From the NCBI GenBank assembly GCA_937871585.1, contig CALMPJ010000071.1, positions 1 through 35,119 on the forward strand: a DNA stretch of 35,119 nucleotides, given 5' to 3'. Both the position numbers and the translations under genes were made by a program. The stretch comes from an uncultured Acidobacteriota bacterium. GTDB lineage: Bacteria; Acidobacteriota; Blastocatellia; Pyrinomonadales; Pyrinomonadaceae. Below, in pieces: positions 1-8,105 of this stretch. The notes below the pieces were generated by a model. That model did not search any database. It was not told where the DNA came from and saw only the letters and a program-made list of their open reading frames with translations. Each line of letters starts with the position of its first letter. The first letter of the stretch is position 1.

Positions 1-75
1 TTAGATTTCTACTATGAACTCAAAGTCGTATATGTCGATCAAACAGGCCGCAAGCGCGAGGGTAATCTCTATTGA
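1..75 (+). CDS. C-terminal end of an unidentified gene (truncated by the window edge)
   Basis: One plus-strand frame is open from base 1 and stops with TGA at 73-75. The last 24 residues are rich in aromatic and charged residues (LDFYYELKVV, then a QTGRKREG turn). The stop lies only 4 bases before the convergent stop of the M1 peptidase gene, which is the tight packing seen elsewhere in this window. The alternating hydrophobic pattern could be a terminal beta-strand pair, but the fragment is too short to assign a family. The call rests on position and the open frame only. Confidence 0.4.
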   Translation, partial: LDFYYELKVVYVDQTGRKREGNLY

Positions 76-79
76 TCGG

Positions 80-2455
80 TTACTTCGTTGAGGTGTCCTC
101 CGAGAGTACCCATTTGCTCGGATCAAGCGTGACCGAAGTTGGCTTCATCGGGAGTTTTATTTTGAACGGTGTATTTGGACCCAGTGCGTGAACCGTTCCT
201 GTGGCTCCGGAATCGCCTCCGAATTTCATTATTAGGGGCAACGGCATAAAGAAATTGTTAGGAACATTTTCTTGAAGAACGTTGCCGCTCACGAGAAACG
301 TGCCGTCTGTTTGAGGCTCGACAACATAATTCATTTTGTACGACGGAAAATGAGTTTCGTAAACCCATTGCTGAAAGAACCAGTTTAGGTTGTTCAAATT
401 GTATTTCTTGGCAATGGGCGTTTTTACAAAATGTTCATTTGCTACGGTTCGAAAATCATCTGTTGACGCTGTGTTGTTTCGATATCTCTCAACAAAATCC
501 CGCATCATATCAAAAAAGGCATCGCCGTTGCCGGAATTGGGGTCCGTGAAAAGAAAGTGAAGCATTCGCAATACCAGAGCACCTTTGTTGTAAACCAAGG
601 TTTGGTAACCGCCAAACGATTTTGATGAACTTAGCCGGTGCCCCAGAATAAGCGGACCGATGTCATTGAGTTTTCCTTTTCCGACTCCCGAGTTCGTTCT
701 AGGCGGCATCCGCAACGACTCGCGCATTTCATCGATTAGGTTGATCGAAGCCTTGTGACTATCTCGCAAGCCCGTATACAGAACTCCTGAATACTCGGCA
801 AAGCCTTCGCTGAGCCATTGGTCGCGATATGAACGCCAGGCTACGATATTTCCCCACCACTGATGGGCTGTTTCGTGAGAAATGAATGCGTAGGTATACT
901 TGTTCGCGCGGTCAGTTCCGGGGATCATTAACATCGACGGAAATCCCTGTCCAAATCCGTACGGATGATAGGACGCCGAGTATGTTTTGTAGGGGTACGT
1001 CCCAAAAAGCTTCTTGAAATACCGAACAGAGTTATTCAATTCGGCAAGAATAAAGCTCTCTTTGAGCGGCATTGTAGTGATCGTATTGAATTCTAGCGGA
1101 AGAGTTTCATTCGTGCCGTCCCATTTTATTATCTCGGATTTGCGCAGATATGGACCCAACGCAAATGTTGCGAACGAGATCGGGTGATCCATGTGATACT
1201 CAGTGATCACGTGATCCTTGTTCTCCGGCGATTGCGATTCGTTGATACGGTTACCAACGCAAACGACCTTCGAGTCTTTTGTGTGGACGAACTTGATCTT
1301 GTATTCGGAGCGATCCAAATATCCGTGACGCGGATACCAGCTTGTAGTCGATCGTGGATAGGAAAAACCGGCTCCGGGCTGTTCGAGAAAATCCCCGACC
1401 ATAGTGACTTCAATTGTCTTCGATTCGCCCTTTGCGATCTCATTGCTCAAAAAAACTGTAAATCCGCCTTCCCAATCTACCTGGGCAAACTCGGCTTCTT
1501 GCCCGCCGACCTTGACCGAATTTACGCGAAGCTGCTTTTTCTTGCGTTCATCATCGCTGACACTGAGCGATTCGCCCAATGCGAAAGGAATTGCTGAGAT
1601 CGGGCCTGAAAGTGCCGTTGTTTCTATTTTTGTCTTCAACGTGATCGCGCTCTTTGGTGACCGAAGGTCGAGATCCATTTCATATGACCTGATATCGATC
1701 AGATCGTTCTTGTCAGAATATTCGACAAACCGCCGCTCATAGTCCGAAAGACTATAAAATGCCATCAAAACCTCGCTCGAATACAGGTAGCTTCTGTACC
1801 TGAAGATCAGACCTTTTTCTCCGCCATTCAGATCGAAAACGGTAGTCGGGATCCGAGTTTGGTCGTCGAATACAAAAGAAAACTCGTCAATACTACCGCC
1901 CTCGAATGATCCAAAGAAGATTCCCGGGGACTCTTTATTTAAGATCGAAATCGAAATGCGAGCTGCGAGATTCAGCCCATTCTGTTTCACTATCCGCGCA
2001 TCGTGTTCGGTCGCTAACTTCTGAACATCGGGCGAAATGGCCATAGCCGTTGCCCGTGCGAATAATGGTCGTAGCGAGACGTCGGAGAATCTAAAAACTG
2101 CCTTTGTAAAATCGCTTTCAACTTTGTCTGCTTTAAGCATTCGACGGACGTGATCTTTCTCGAACGAACTCGAAGGGACGTCGGCGAGAAACTTCCCGGT
2201 GCCGACGAATACAGCTCCCGTTGGAATGCCTTCGACCGGTGCCGCGAAATATATCGTGCCGTTCAGCGTAACGCTGACCCGGTCGATCTTTATCGTTTCA
2301 TTGGTAACCGGCGTGCCGGAAACAAGTTTGAATGATGCTATTTGTTCGTATAGGTTCTTGCCCGAACTCTGGCCAACGGCATGACCGCTGAACACAAAGA
2401 GAAATAGGCCAATGATCGCAAATATCCTGAAAGAGAACGGGAGGCGTGCCTTCAT
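80..2455 (-). CDS. Secreted M1-family zinc metallopeptidase (aminopeptidase N-like)
   Basis: The 791-residue protein begins with a Sec signal peptide (about residues 1-29, ending AVGQ). The gluzincin signature is complete: H527-E528-x-x-H531 with the third zinc ligand E550 in LSEGFAEY, exactly 18 residues after the second His. An N-terminal region of about 250 residues precedes the usual M1 beta-domain, so the catalytic domain sits late in the chain. The GxMEN substrate-binding motif of classical aminopeptidases is not recognisable; the equivalent stretch reads GQGFPSMLMIPG, so N-terminal exopeptidase specificity is uncertain. It probably acts on peptides outside the cytoplasm. The start is supported by an AAGGA about 11 bases upstream. 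The gene is convergent with the fragment at 1-75 and divergent from the aminotransferase at 2728. Confidence 0.9.
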   Translation of the reverse strand: MKARLPFSFRIFAIIGLFLFVFSGHAVGQSSGKNLYEQIASFKLVSGTPVTNETIKIDRVSVTLNGTIYFAAPVEGIPTGAVFVGTGKFLADVPSSSFEKDHVRRMLKADKVESDFTKAVFRFSDVSLRPLFARATAMAISPDVQKLATEHDARIVKQNGLNLAARISISILNKESPGIFFGSFEGGSIDEFSFVFDDQTRIPTTVFDLNGGEKGLIFRYRSYLYSSEVLMAFYSLSDYERRFVEYSDKNDLIDIRSYEMDLDLRSPKSAITLKTKIETTALSGPISAIPFALGESLSVSDDERKKKQLRVNSVKVGGQEAEFAQVDWEGGFTVFLSNEIAKGESKTIEVTMVGDFLEQPGAGFSYPRSTTSWYPRHGYLDRSEYKIKFVHTKDSKVVCVGNRINESQSPENKDHVITEYHMDHPISFATFALGPYLRKSEIIKWDGTNETLPLEFNTITTMPLKESFILAELNNSVRYFKKLFGTYPYKTYSASYHPYGFGQGFPSMLMIPGTDRANKYTYAFISHETAHQWWGNIVAWRSYRDQWLSEGFAEYSGVLYTGLRDSHKASINLIDEMRESLRMPPRTNSGVGKGKLNDIGPLILGHRLSSSKSFGGYQTLVYNKGALVLRMLHFLFTDPNSGNGDAFFDMMRDFVERYRNNTASTDDFRTVANEHFVKTPIAKKYNLNNLNWFFQQWVYETHFPSYKMNYVVEPQTDGTFLVSGNVLQENVPNNFFMPLPLIMKFGGDSGATGTVHALGPNTPFKIKLPMKPTSVTLDPSKWVLSEDTSTK

Positions 2456-2689
2456 AAGTGTCGGATTCCTTTTACAAAGTGACTACCAGAAGACTATTTC
2501 AGGTTGACTGTCGTGTCAAGAAAATCTTGAATCGGTTGGAGGGTGTTTTTACCTAAATCGTGAACGGAATTTAATGCAGGATTGACTGCACGCAAACTAC
2601 ACAGATAGCAAGAATCGATATATTATTAGGAAGCGAAAGCCATCGATATTTCAATAGCCATATATCGCGGGATCAAAGGATCCACCACC

Positions 2690-2695
2690 TATAAT
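2690..2695 (+). promoter_or_regulatory. Possible -10 element of the aminotransferase promoter
   Basis: A perfect TATAAT lies 33 bases before the aminotransferase ATG in the 272-base divergent intergenic region, and an AGAAGGA ribosome-binding site follows at 2716-2722. No convincing -35 hexamer sits 16-18 bases upstream; a short GGATC/GATCC inverted repeat occupies part of that space and could be an operator. This is a guess from sequence only. Confidence 0.3.
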
Positions 2696-2727
2696 GTCGA
2701 TAAACGCATTCGATCAGAAGGAAACCA

Positions 2728-4032
2728 ATGACACAACCAGAACAACAGACTTCGTTAAAGAGTGCTATTGAGAAGCACAGAGAGTTTCTTTTCCCGGCCG
2801 TGGCGATGTATTACCAGGAGCCGATAGCCATCGTTAAAGGCGAAGGCGAGAAGGTTTGGGACGATAAGGGCAACGAGTATCTCGATTGCTTCGGCGGAGT
2901 GCTGACCGTAAGCATCGGGCATGCGAATCCGCGTGTGAACAAGGCATGGATCGACCAGGTGAATACGTTCTCGCACGGTTCGACGTTATATGCCAATGGT
3001 CCACAGGGCGATCTGGCCGAGAAGCTCGCCGAGATCGCGCCAGGGAAGTTGAAGAAGTCATTCTTTTCGAACAGCGGCACCGAGGCCGATGACACTGCGG
3101 TTTTGGCGGCTAAGATCGCTACCGGCAACAACGAGGTGATCGCGTTGCGGCATTCCTATGCGGGCCGTTCGGCAACGGCACTTTCGACTATTGGGCATTC
3201 AAACTGGAAACCGATCGCGTCGCAGGTAGCGGGAATTGTCCACGCTCATGCGCCTTATTGCTATCGCTGTCCGTTCAAGCTCGAATATCCGTCGTGCGGT
3301 GTCGCGTGTGCAGACGATGTCGAGGATCTCATAAAGACGACAACTACCGGCAAGATCGCAGGAATGATCTCGGAAACAATACTCGGCGTCGGCGGTTTTA
3401 TCATTCCTCCGAAGGAGTATTTCCCGCGCGTCGCGGAGATCGTTCGCCGTCACGGCGGGCTGTTCATCTCGGACGAAGTGCAGGCAGCGTGGGGACGCAC
3501 GGGCGACAAATGGTTCGGTATCGAACATTGGGGCGTCGAGCCGGACATCATGACATCTGCCAAAGGCATGGGCAACGGCGTCCCGATCGGCTGGACGATC
3601 GCGACCGAGGAAGTTGCCAAGGCGTTCCCGGGCCTGACCTTTTCGACCTTTGGCGGAAATCCGGTTTCCGCTGCTGTCGGGCTTGCTGTTATCAATGTCA
3701 TCGAAGAAGACGACCTTCGCACAAACGCCCGCGTCGTCGGTGATTATCTGAAGCAACGAATGCTCGAGCTTCAGGAGAAACACGCTGTTATCGGCGACGT
3801 TCGCGGCATGGGATTAATGCTCGGCGTTGAACTCGTAAAGGATCGTAAAACGAAAGAGCCGAACCCCGAAGCGGTCCTAAAGGTCTTCGAAGAAACCAAA
3901 CGACGCGGCGTGTTGATCGGCAAAGGCGGCCTCTACGGGAATGTTATCCGAACTGGAATGATGCTGAATACGACTACGGAAACGGTCGACCGGCTAGTGG
4001 AGGCACTCGACACCGGCTTCGGAACTCTCTAG
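2728..4032 (+). CDS. Class III PLP aminotransferase, AGXT2-like; probable beta-alanine / 3-aminoisobutyrate aminotransferase
   Basis: The 434-residue protein has the fold-type I class III landmarks: NSGTEADD at about 115-122 for phosphate binding, D249 in ISDEVQAAWGRTG for the pyridine nitrogen, and Schiff-base K279 in TSAKGMGNG. Family members move amino groups from omega-amino acids or alanine to glyoxylate or pyruvate. Because the window also encodes PreT/PreA, dihydropyrimidinase and beta-ureidopropionase, the likely substrates are beta-alanine and 3-aminoisobutyrate, the end products of that pathway; this is inference from context. A four-cysteine segment (C178, C181, C190, C194) lies between the two halves of the large domain. 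The start has a good AGAAGGA site. The TAG stop overlaps the convergent sigma-factor stop within one CTAG. Other acceptor or donor pairs, such as ornithine or 4-aminobutyrate, cannot be excluded. Confidence 0.85.
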   Translation: MTQPEQQTSLKSAIEKHREFLFPAVAMYYQEPIAIVKGEGEKVWDDKGNEYLDCFGGVLTVSIGHANPRVNKAWIDQVNTFSHGSTLYANGPQGDLAEKLAEIAPGKLKKSFFSNSGTEADDTAVLAAKIATGNNEVIALRHSYAGRSATALSTIGHSNWKPIASQVAGIVHAHAPYCYRCPFKLEYPSCGVACADDVEDLIKTTTTGKIAGMISETILGVGGFIIPPKEYFPRVAEIVRRHGGLFISDEVQAAWGRTGDKWFGIEHWGVEPDIMTSAKGMGNGVPIGWTIATEEVAKAFPGLTFSTFGGNPVSAAVGLAVINVIEEDDLRTNARVVGDYLKQRMLELQEKHAVIGDVRGMGLMLGVELVKDRKTKEPNPEAVLKVFEETKRRGVLIGKGGLYGNVIRTGMMLNTTTETVDRLVEALDTGFGTL

Positions 4033-4589
4033 GCCAATTGGGCCTTTAGCCAAGCTTTTGCGAGGGTCCATTCCGCGCGAACGGTCGAGGTCGAAAGTTC
4101 TAGTACGGCCGCGGTATCCACTATCGAGAGACCGCAAAAATAGCGTAGTTCGACCACTTTTGCTTGTCGTTGATCGTGAGTTTCAAGACGACGCAGGGCG
4201 TCATCGACCGCGATCAGATCGACACCAGCCTTGTCCGGAATAACATTTAACACGTCTTCGATAGGAACATGGACGGCGCCGCCACCGCGCTTTTCGCGTC
4301 TCCGTGAGCGCGCATGATCGACAAGAATCCTCCGCATCGTGGTCGAAGCAACTGCGAAAAAGTGGTTGCGGCCCTGCCAATCGACCTGTGTCTGGTCGAT
4401 AAGGCGCAGATACGCTTCGTTGATCAGCGCGGTGGCCTGCAGCGTGTGGCCCGGATCTTCTTTTCGTAAATATCGCGCGGCCTGCCTGTGGAGTTCGTCA
4501 TAAACGAGCGGAACTAATTCAGCGAGAGCAGACTGATTGCCATCTTTCCATTCGATCAGAAGGCTCGTTATGTTCGGCGAGTCATGCAT
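4029..4589 (-). CDS. ECF-type RNA polymerase sigma factor (TIGR02999-like)
   Basis: The 186-residue protein has a sigma-70 region 2 at about residues 10-95 (YDELHRQAARYLRKE, then LINEAYLRLID and FFAVASTTMRRILVDHAR) and a C-terminal region 4 helix-turn-helix at about 135-182 (VVELRYFCGLSIVDTAAVLELSTSTVR). The HTLQATALINEAYLRL pattern is typical of the sigma family abundant in Acidobacteria and Planctomycetes. It would direct polymerase to a small regulon; no target is identifiable here. No anti-sigma gene with a zinc-binding or membrane signature is adjacent, though the membrane kinase at 5275 is close and family members are often found with such kinases. It is transcribed away from the DUF4440 gene, and its stop overlaps that of the aminotransferase. 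Confidence 0.9.
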   Translation of the reverse strand: MHDSPNITSLLIEWKDGNQSALAELVPLVYDELHRQAARYLRKEDPGHTLQATALINEAYLRLIDQTQVDWQGRNHFFAVASTTMRRILVDHARSRRREKRGGGAVHVPIEDVLNVIPDKAGVDLIAVDDALRRLETHDQRQAKVVELRYFCGLSIVDTAAVLELSTSTVRAEWTLAKAWLKAQLA

Positions 4590-4650
4590 TGGTGAACATT
4601 ATCATAAGTTTTTTTCGGCGCTTTGTCCGCGAAATGTCGCTTATGTTAAT

Positions 4651-4669
4651 GAGGCCAAAAATTGGCCTC
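4651..4669. promoter_or_regulatory. Perfect 8-bp inverted repeat in the divergent sigma/DUF4440 intergenic region
   Basis: GAGGCCAA and TTGGCCTC are separated by three A residues. The repeat sits 62 bases upstream of the sigma-factor start and 29 bases before the DUF4440 start. No T-run follows on either strand, so it is not an intrinsic terminator. It could be an operator serving both genes or a hairpin in the DUF4440 leader. Confidence 0.35.
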
Positions 4670-4697
4670 GATCTACAAACAAAAAAAGGAGCCAGAA

Positions 4698-5177
4698 ATG
4701 AAAAATTTATTAGCAGCGATCATGATCGGATTGGTTATATTTTGTGCGAACGCTTCGGCACAGTCGAGCCGGGCCGGCGATGAGAAAGCGATCGAGGCAT
4801 TAATGTGGCAGATGGGGCAGACCTGGGAGACCGGTGACATGGCCGGACTTGCAAACCTGCTCACGGACAATGCGGTGCATGTCAGTCCCTTCGGCGAGGT
4901 CACGACCGGCCGGGAAGAGGTGAGACGATTGATGCAGTGGGTTCGAGATGTGGCACTCGCAAAGGCCAAGATCAAGATGACGATCGCCCAATATGCCCTC
5001 AATTTCGCTGGTGCTGACAACGCGATCGTGACTTTCAAGGTCGTTTCCGAAATTACCGGACAGCCCAAGCCGCAGGAAGATCTGCTCACTGTTTCGGTTC
5101 AGAGAGTCAGTAAACAGTGGAAGATCGCCCATTTTCAGGGCGTCGCGGTAAGCGAGCCTCCGATAAAGCGGAGTTGA
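4698..5177 (+). CDS. Secreted DUF4440 / SnoaL-like (NTF2-fold) protein
   Basis: The start chosen is ATG 4698, preceded by AAGGAG, giving 159 residues and a clean Sec signal peptide (about residues 1-22, ending ASAQ). An earlier in-frame ATG at 4662 would add 12 polar residues in front of the signal and is disfavoured. The mature part follows the cystatin-like NTF2 pattern: an N-terminal helix (IEALMWQMGQTWETGD), the turn LANLLTDNAVHVSPFGEVTTGREEV, and C-terminal strands ending QWKIAHFQGVAV. Members of this fold bind small molecules or act as isomerase-like or ketosteroid-like enzymes, but catalytic residues are not conserved across the group and no activity can be named. It is probably periplasmic, and is divergent from the sigma factor. 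Confidence 0.8.
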   Translation: MKNLLAAIMIGLVIFCANASAQSSRAGDEKAIEALMWQMGQTWETGDMAGLANLLTDNAVHVSPFGEVTTGREEVRRLMQWVRDVALAKAKIKMTIAQYALNFAGADNAIVTFKVVSEITGQPKPQEDLLTVSVQRVSKQWKIAHFQGVAVSEPPIKRS

Positions 5178-5186
5178 ATCAGAGTT

Positions 5187-5230
5187 GCAGGATCGTTAGC
5201 GGACCGTCGGATCAGATGGTCCGTTCCTGC
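5187..5230 (+). other. Two-tier inverted repeat between the DUF4440 and kinase genes
   Basis: An outer pair GCAGGA/TCCTGC encloses an inner pair CGGACC/GGTCCG, with a 12-base apical loop and an asymmetric 7/1-base internal bulge. It begins 9 bases after the DUF4440 stop and ends 44 bases before the kinase ATG. It is not followed by a proper U-tract, so it could be a weak terminator, an RNA-processing hairpin or a leader structure of the kinase mRNA. Confidence 0.35.
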
Positions 5231-5274
5231 GTTTGCAAAGCGCACGAATATCAATATCATTGCAGGTACCTGAA

Positions 5275-8085
5275 ATGGAAGAGCCAACTCGTTTAGATCC
5301 GAATTCCGATGCCGAAGGGCAAAGGCGTTTGAAGCAGATCTTTGTCGCCGCCGCGGGATTGCCGACGGCGGAACGTTCCGATTACGTTGCAAAAGCTTGC
5401 GGGGGCGATCCGCAAATGCGCGAGCAGATCGAGGAACTGTTATTAGAGCTCGAGAATGATGACAGCTTTCTTGAATCTCCGGCGATCGCAGACGCAATAA
5501 GTTTGTTCGCAGAGAGGTCGACAGCGATCAGCGGAACGGTCACCAGTCATAACAGGACGACCGGCGAGTTTATTTCAGGCACAGTCCTTTCGAGCCGCTA
5601 TAGAATAATTGGTTTACTCGGCAAAGGCGGCATGGGCGAGGTCTATAAGGCGGAGGACCTTAAGCTATCTCAGGTCGTCGCCCTCAAATTCCTGCCTGAC
5701 CGGCTCGAGAAAGATACGGACGCGCTCCAGCGATTCATCGGTGAGGTGCGGACTGCACGACAGGTCTCACATCCGAACGTTTGCCGCGTATTTGACATCA
5801 GCGAGATCGACGGCCGGCATTTCCTTTCAATGGAGTTCATTGACGGTGACGACCTTTCGTCGCTGCTGCGGCGGATCGGCAGGCTGCCGTCGGAACGAGC
5901 TGTCGAGATCGCAAGACAGCTCTGCGTCGGCCTGGCGGCGATACACAATGCCGGGATCCTGCATCGCGATTTCAAGCCGGCAAATGTCATTATAGACTCC
6001 AAAGGCAAGGCGATGATTACCGATTTCGGGATCGCAGGCTTGGAAGCCGACGTTGAGCGAGACCCGCTTCGCGTCGGAACTCCCGCGTACATGTCGCCCG
6101 AGCAGATCCGCGGGAAGAACGTTTCAGCCCGAAGCGATATATATTCGCTCGGATTGGTACTGTATGAGATCTTCACGGGAAAGCAGGCTTTTTCGGCCGA
6201 TTCCATCCAAGAGCTGATCAAGAAGCACCAGACCGAAACTCCTACGAATCCTTCGGAATACGTTAAAGGGATCGACCCGCTTGTCGAAAGTGTGATCGGC
6301 CAGTGCCTCGAAAAGGATCCGGACAAACGGCCGGCCACAGCGTTGCATGTAGCGATGGCCTTGCCGGGCGGCAACCCGATGCAGATCGCGCTCGAGGCGG
6401 GACAAACCCCATCGCCGGAAATGGTCGCGGCTTCGCCGAAAAAAGGTGCGCTGAGGCCGGCAATTGCCTTGTCCTGCTTGGTGGGTGGAATTGCGATGAT
6501 CACGTTTTGTATGTTTGCCGCGATGAAAGTCGGCGTCAATAACCGTATTCCTTTTAACAAATCGGCAGACGTTCTTTCTGAGCGAGCCAATGATATCGCC
6601 ACCAAGTTTGGTTACACGGACGCTCCCGCCGAGAGATATTATCGGTTTTACGATGATGATTCTTATCTTGAATATTTTCAGGAACATTCCACCTCAGGGA
6701 AATTTGCCAATATCGAGAGCGGTCAACCATTGTTTTCTGTTTTTGTTGAGCGTCAAAGCCCACGCAATTTTGTCGTGATGATGTTGGGAAACGGCTTATG
6801 GACGTTTGGAGAGCAGACAGAAAGCGGTCAAAGGACGATCTCGCTCGACACACGCGGGCGACTGGTCGAATTTTCCGCCGTGCCACCGCAATTTGGTGTA
6901 AGTTTGAACGCAAAAGCCGATTTTCCCGCTGCGTTTCAAGCCGCCGAGATGGATCTGGCAAAATTCAAAGAGGTCTCGCCGAATTGGGCTCCGCCGAATG
7001 CCTTTGATGAACGCAAGGCTTGGGAAGGCGTTTTGCCCGACAACGAGGAAATTCCTTTGCGTGTCGAAGCCGCGAGTTTTCAAGGCAAGATCGTCTTTTT
7101 CAAGTTGATCTATCCGTGGACAAAACCAACTGTTACCGAGTTTGGCTCCTACACTACACGCAATTGGATCGGCGTTTTTGTCTTTTTCGGAATCGTTTGG
7201 GGACTCATCGTTACTGCAATTTTTCTGGCGTGGAAAAATATCAGATCCGGCAGCGGAGACCGTAAGGGAGCGTTCAAAGTTTCGCTTGCCGTTTTTGTTT
7301 TGATATTCCTCGGCTGGTTTTTCAGCATGAATCACGTTCCGTCATTTTTCCCCGAACTTGACCGTATTACGCTCGGATTTCGTTGGGCTTTATACGTTTC
7401 CGTGCTGACTTGCATTATGTATCTTGCCCTTGAGCCGATCGTCCGCCGCAATTTACCGGATCTAATTGTCTCGTGGAATCGCCTGTTAAGCGGCGATTGG
7501 CGAGATCCGTTGGTTGGACGCGATGTTTTGCTGGGAACGCTCGTTGGCATCGGGCATATCTCACTTATTTACGCCGGATTAGGCGCGGAGCGAATGGTTT
7601 ACGGCGATTTTCGGCTCTTTTTCTTCGTGGGCGCATTGACAAGTTTGCGGAGTTGGACAGCGGGAATTTTAGGCACAGCGGGATTCGGTCTTCCGTACGG
7701 GTTGATGTTCATTTGTATCCTATCCGTTTTGTTTTTACTGTTTCGCCGTCGACTATTTGCCGGGCTGGTTATTTTCGTATTAATGACCACGGTGGAGATC
7801 TTGTTTTTTACTCAATCGTGGACTTATCTGCCTTTTACAATAGCTATTACTACGCTAATGTCGCTGGCGATCGCGCGTCTCGGTTTGATAACGATGGTGT
7901 TTGCCCAAACCGTCTTCGTATGGCTCTTATCAACGCTTTTTACGACCAATTTTTCGGCATGGTATTCGGGCAATATGTTTTTGACGCTGGCAGTGATCGT
8001 GTCGCTGCTGATATACGGATTTTTCACTGCGACCGCGGGACAAAAGTTATTGAATAACAGGCTTCTCGCTGACGGTAACGGGTGA
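5275..8085 (+). CDS. Transmembrane serine/threonine protein kinase with C-terminal polytopic membrane domain
   Basis: The ATG at 5275 gives 936 residues; an in-frame TTG at 5233 would add 14 residues and has no better ribosome site. After a helical N-terminus (1-75) comes a Hanks-type kinase domain at about 105-365. It has the glycine loop GKGGMGEVYK (116-125), ATP lysine K138, the catalytic loop H230-R-D232-F-K-P-A-N, D250-F-G, and S274-P-E, so it should be active. One membrane helix at about 397-418 is followed by an extracytoplasmic stretch (about 420-640). About eight further hydrophobic helices fill 640-925, with a conserved-looking cytoplasmic loop containing LEPIVRRNLPDLIVSW and RDPLVGRDVLLG. 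This multi-helix tail recurs, as I recall, on acidobacterial kinases but has no known function. It likely senses an envelope signal. Dihydropyrimidinase starts 20 bases downstream. Confidence 0.88.
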   Translation: MEEPTRLDPNSDAEGQRRLKQIFVAAAGLPTAERSDYVAKACGGDPQMREQIEELLLELENDDSFLESPAIADAISLFAERSTAISGTVTSHNRTTGEFISGTVLSSRYRIIGLLGKGGMGEVYKAEDLKLSQVVALKFLPDRLEKDTDALQRFIGEVRTARQVSHPNVCRVFDISEIDGRHFLSMEFIDGDDLSSLLRRIGRLPSERAVEIARQLCVGLAAIHNAGILHRDFKPANVIIDSKGKAMITDFGIAGLEADVERDPLRVGTPAYMSPEQIRGKNVSARSDIYSLGLVLYEIFTGKQAFSADSIQELIKKHQTETPTNPSEYVKGIDPLVESVIGQCLEKDPDKRPATALHVAMALPGGNPMQIALEAGQTPSPEMVAASPKKGALRPAIALSCLVGGIAMITFCMFAAMKVGVNNRIPFNKSADVLSERANDIATKFGYTDAPAERYYRFYDDDSYLEYFQEHSTSGKFANIESGQPLFSVFVERQSPRNFVVMMLGNGLWTFGEQTESGQRTISLDTRGRLVEFSAVPPQFGVSLNAKADFPAAFQAAEMDLAKFKEVSPNWAPPNAFDERKAWEGVLPDNEEIPLRVEAASFQGKIVFFKLIYPWTKPTVTEFGSYTTRNWIGVFVFFGIVWGLIVTAIFLAWKNIRSGSGDRKGAFKVSLAVFVLIFLGWFFSMNHVPSFFPELDRITLGFRWALYVSVLTCIMYLALEPIVRRNLPDLIVSWNRLLSGDWRDPLVGRDVLLGTLVGIGHISLIYAGLGAERMVYGDFRLFFFVGALTSLRSWTAGILGTAGFGLPYGLMFICILSVLFLLFRRRLFAGLVIFVLMTTVEILFFTQSWTYLPFTIAITTLMSLAIARLGLITMVFAQTVFVWLLSTLFTTNFSAWYSGNMFLTLAVIVSLLIYGFFTATAGQKLLNNRLLADGNG

Positions 8086-8105
8086 AAAACGATTAAGATA
8101 ATCAT

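Noticed and set aside
4662..4697. Upstream start for the DUF4440 protein
   Set aside because: It would put 12 polar residues before the signal peptide and starts inside the inverted repeat. ATG 4698 has the ribosome site.
5670..6605. Minus-strand open frame of 311 codons
   Set aside because: It lies wholly inside the kinase domain on the opposite strand; the plus-strand kinase motifs are complete.
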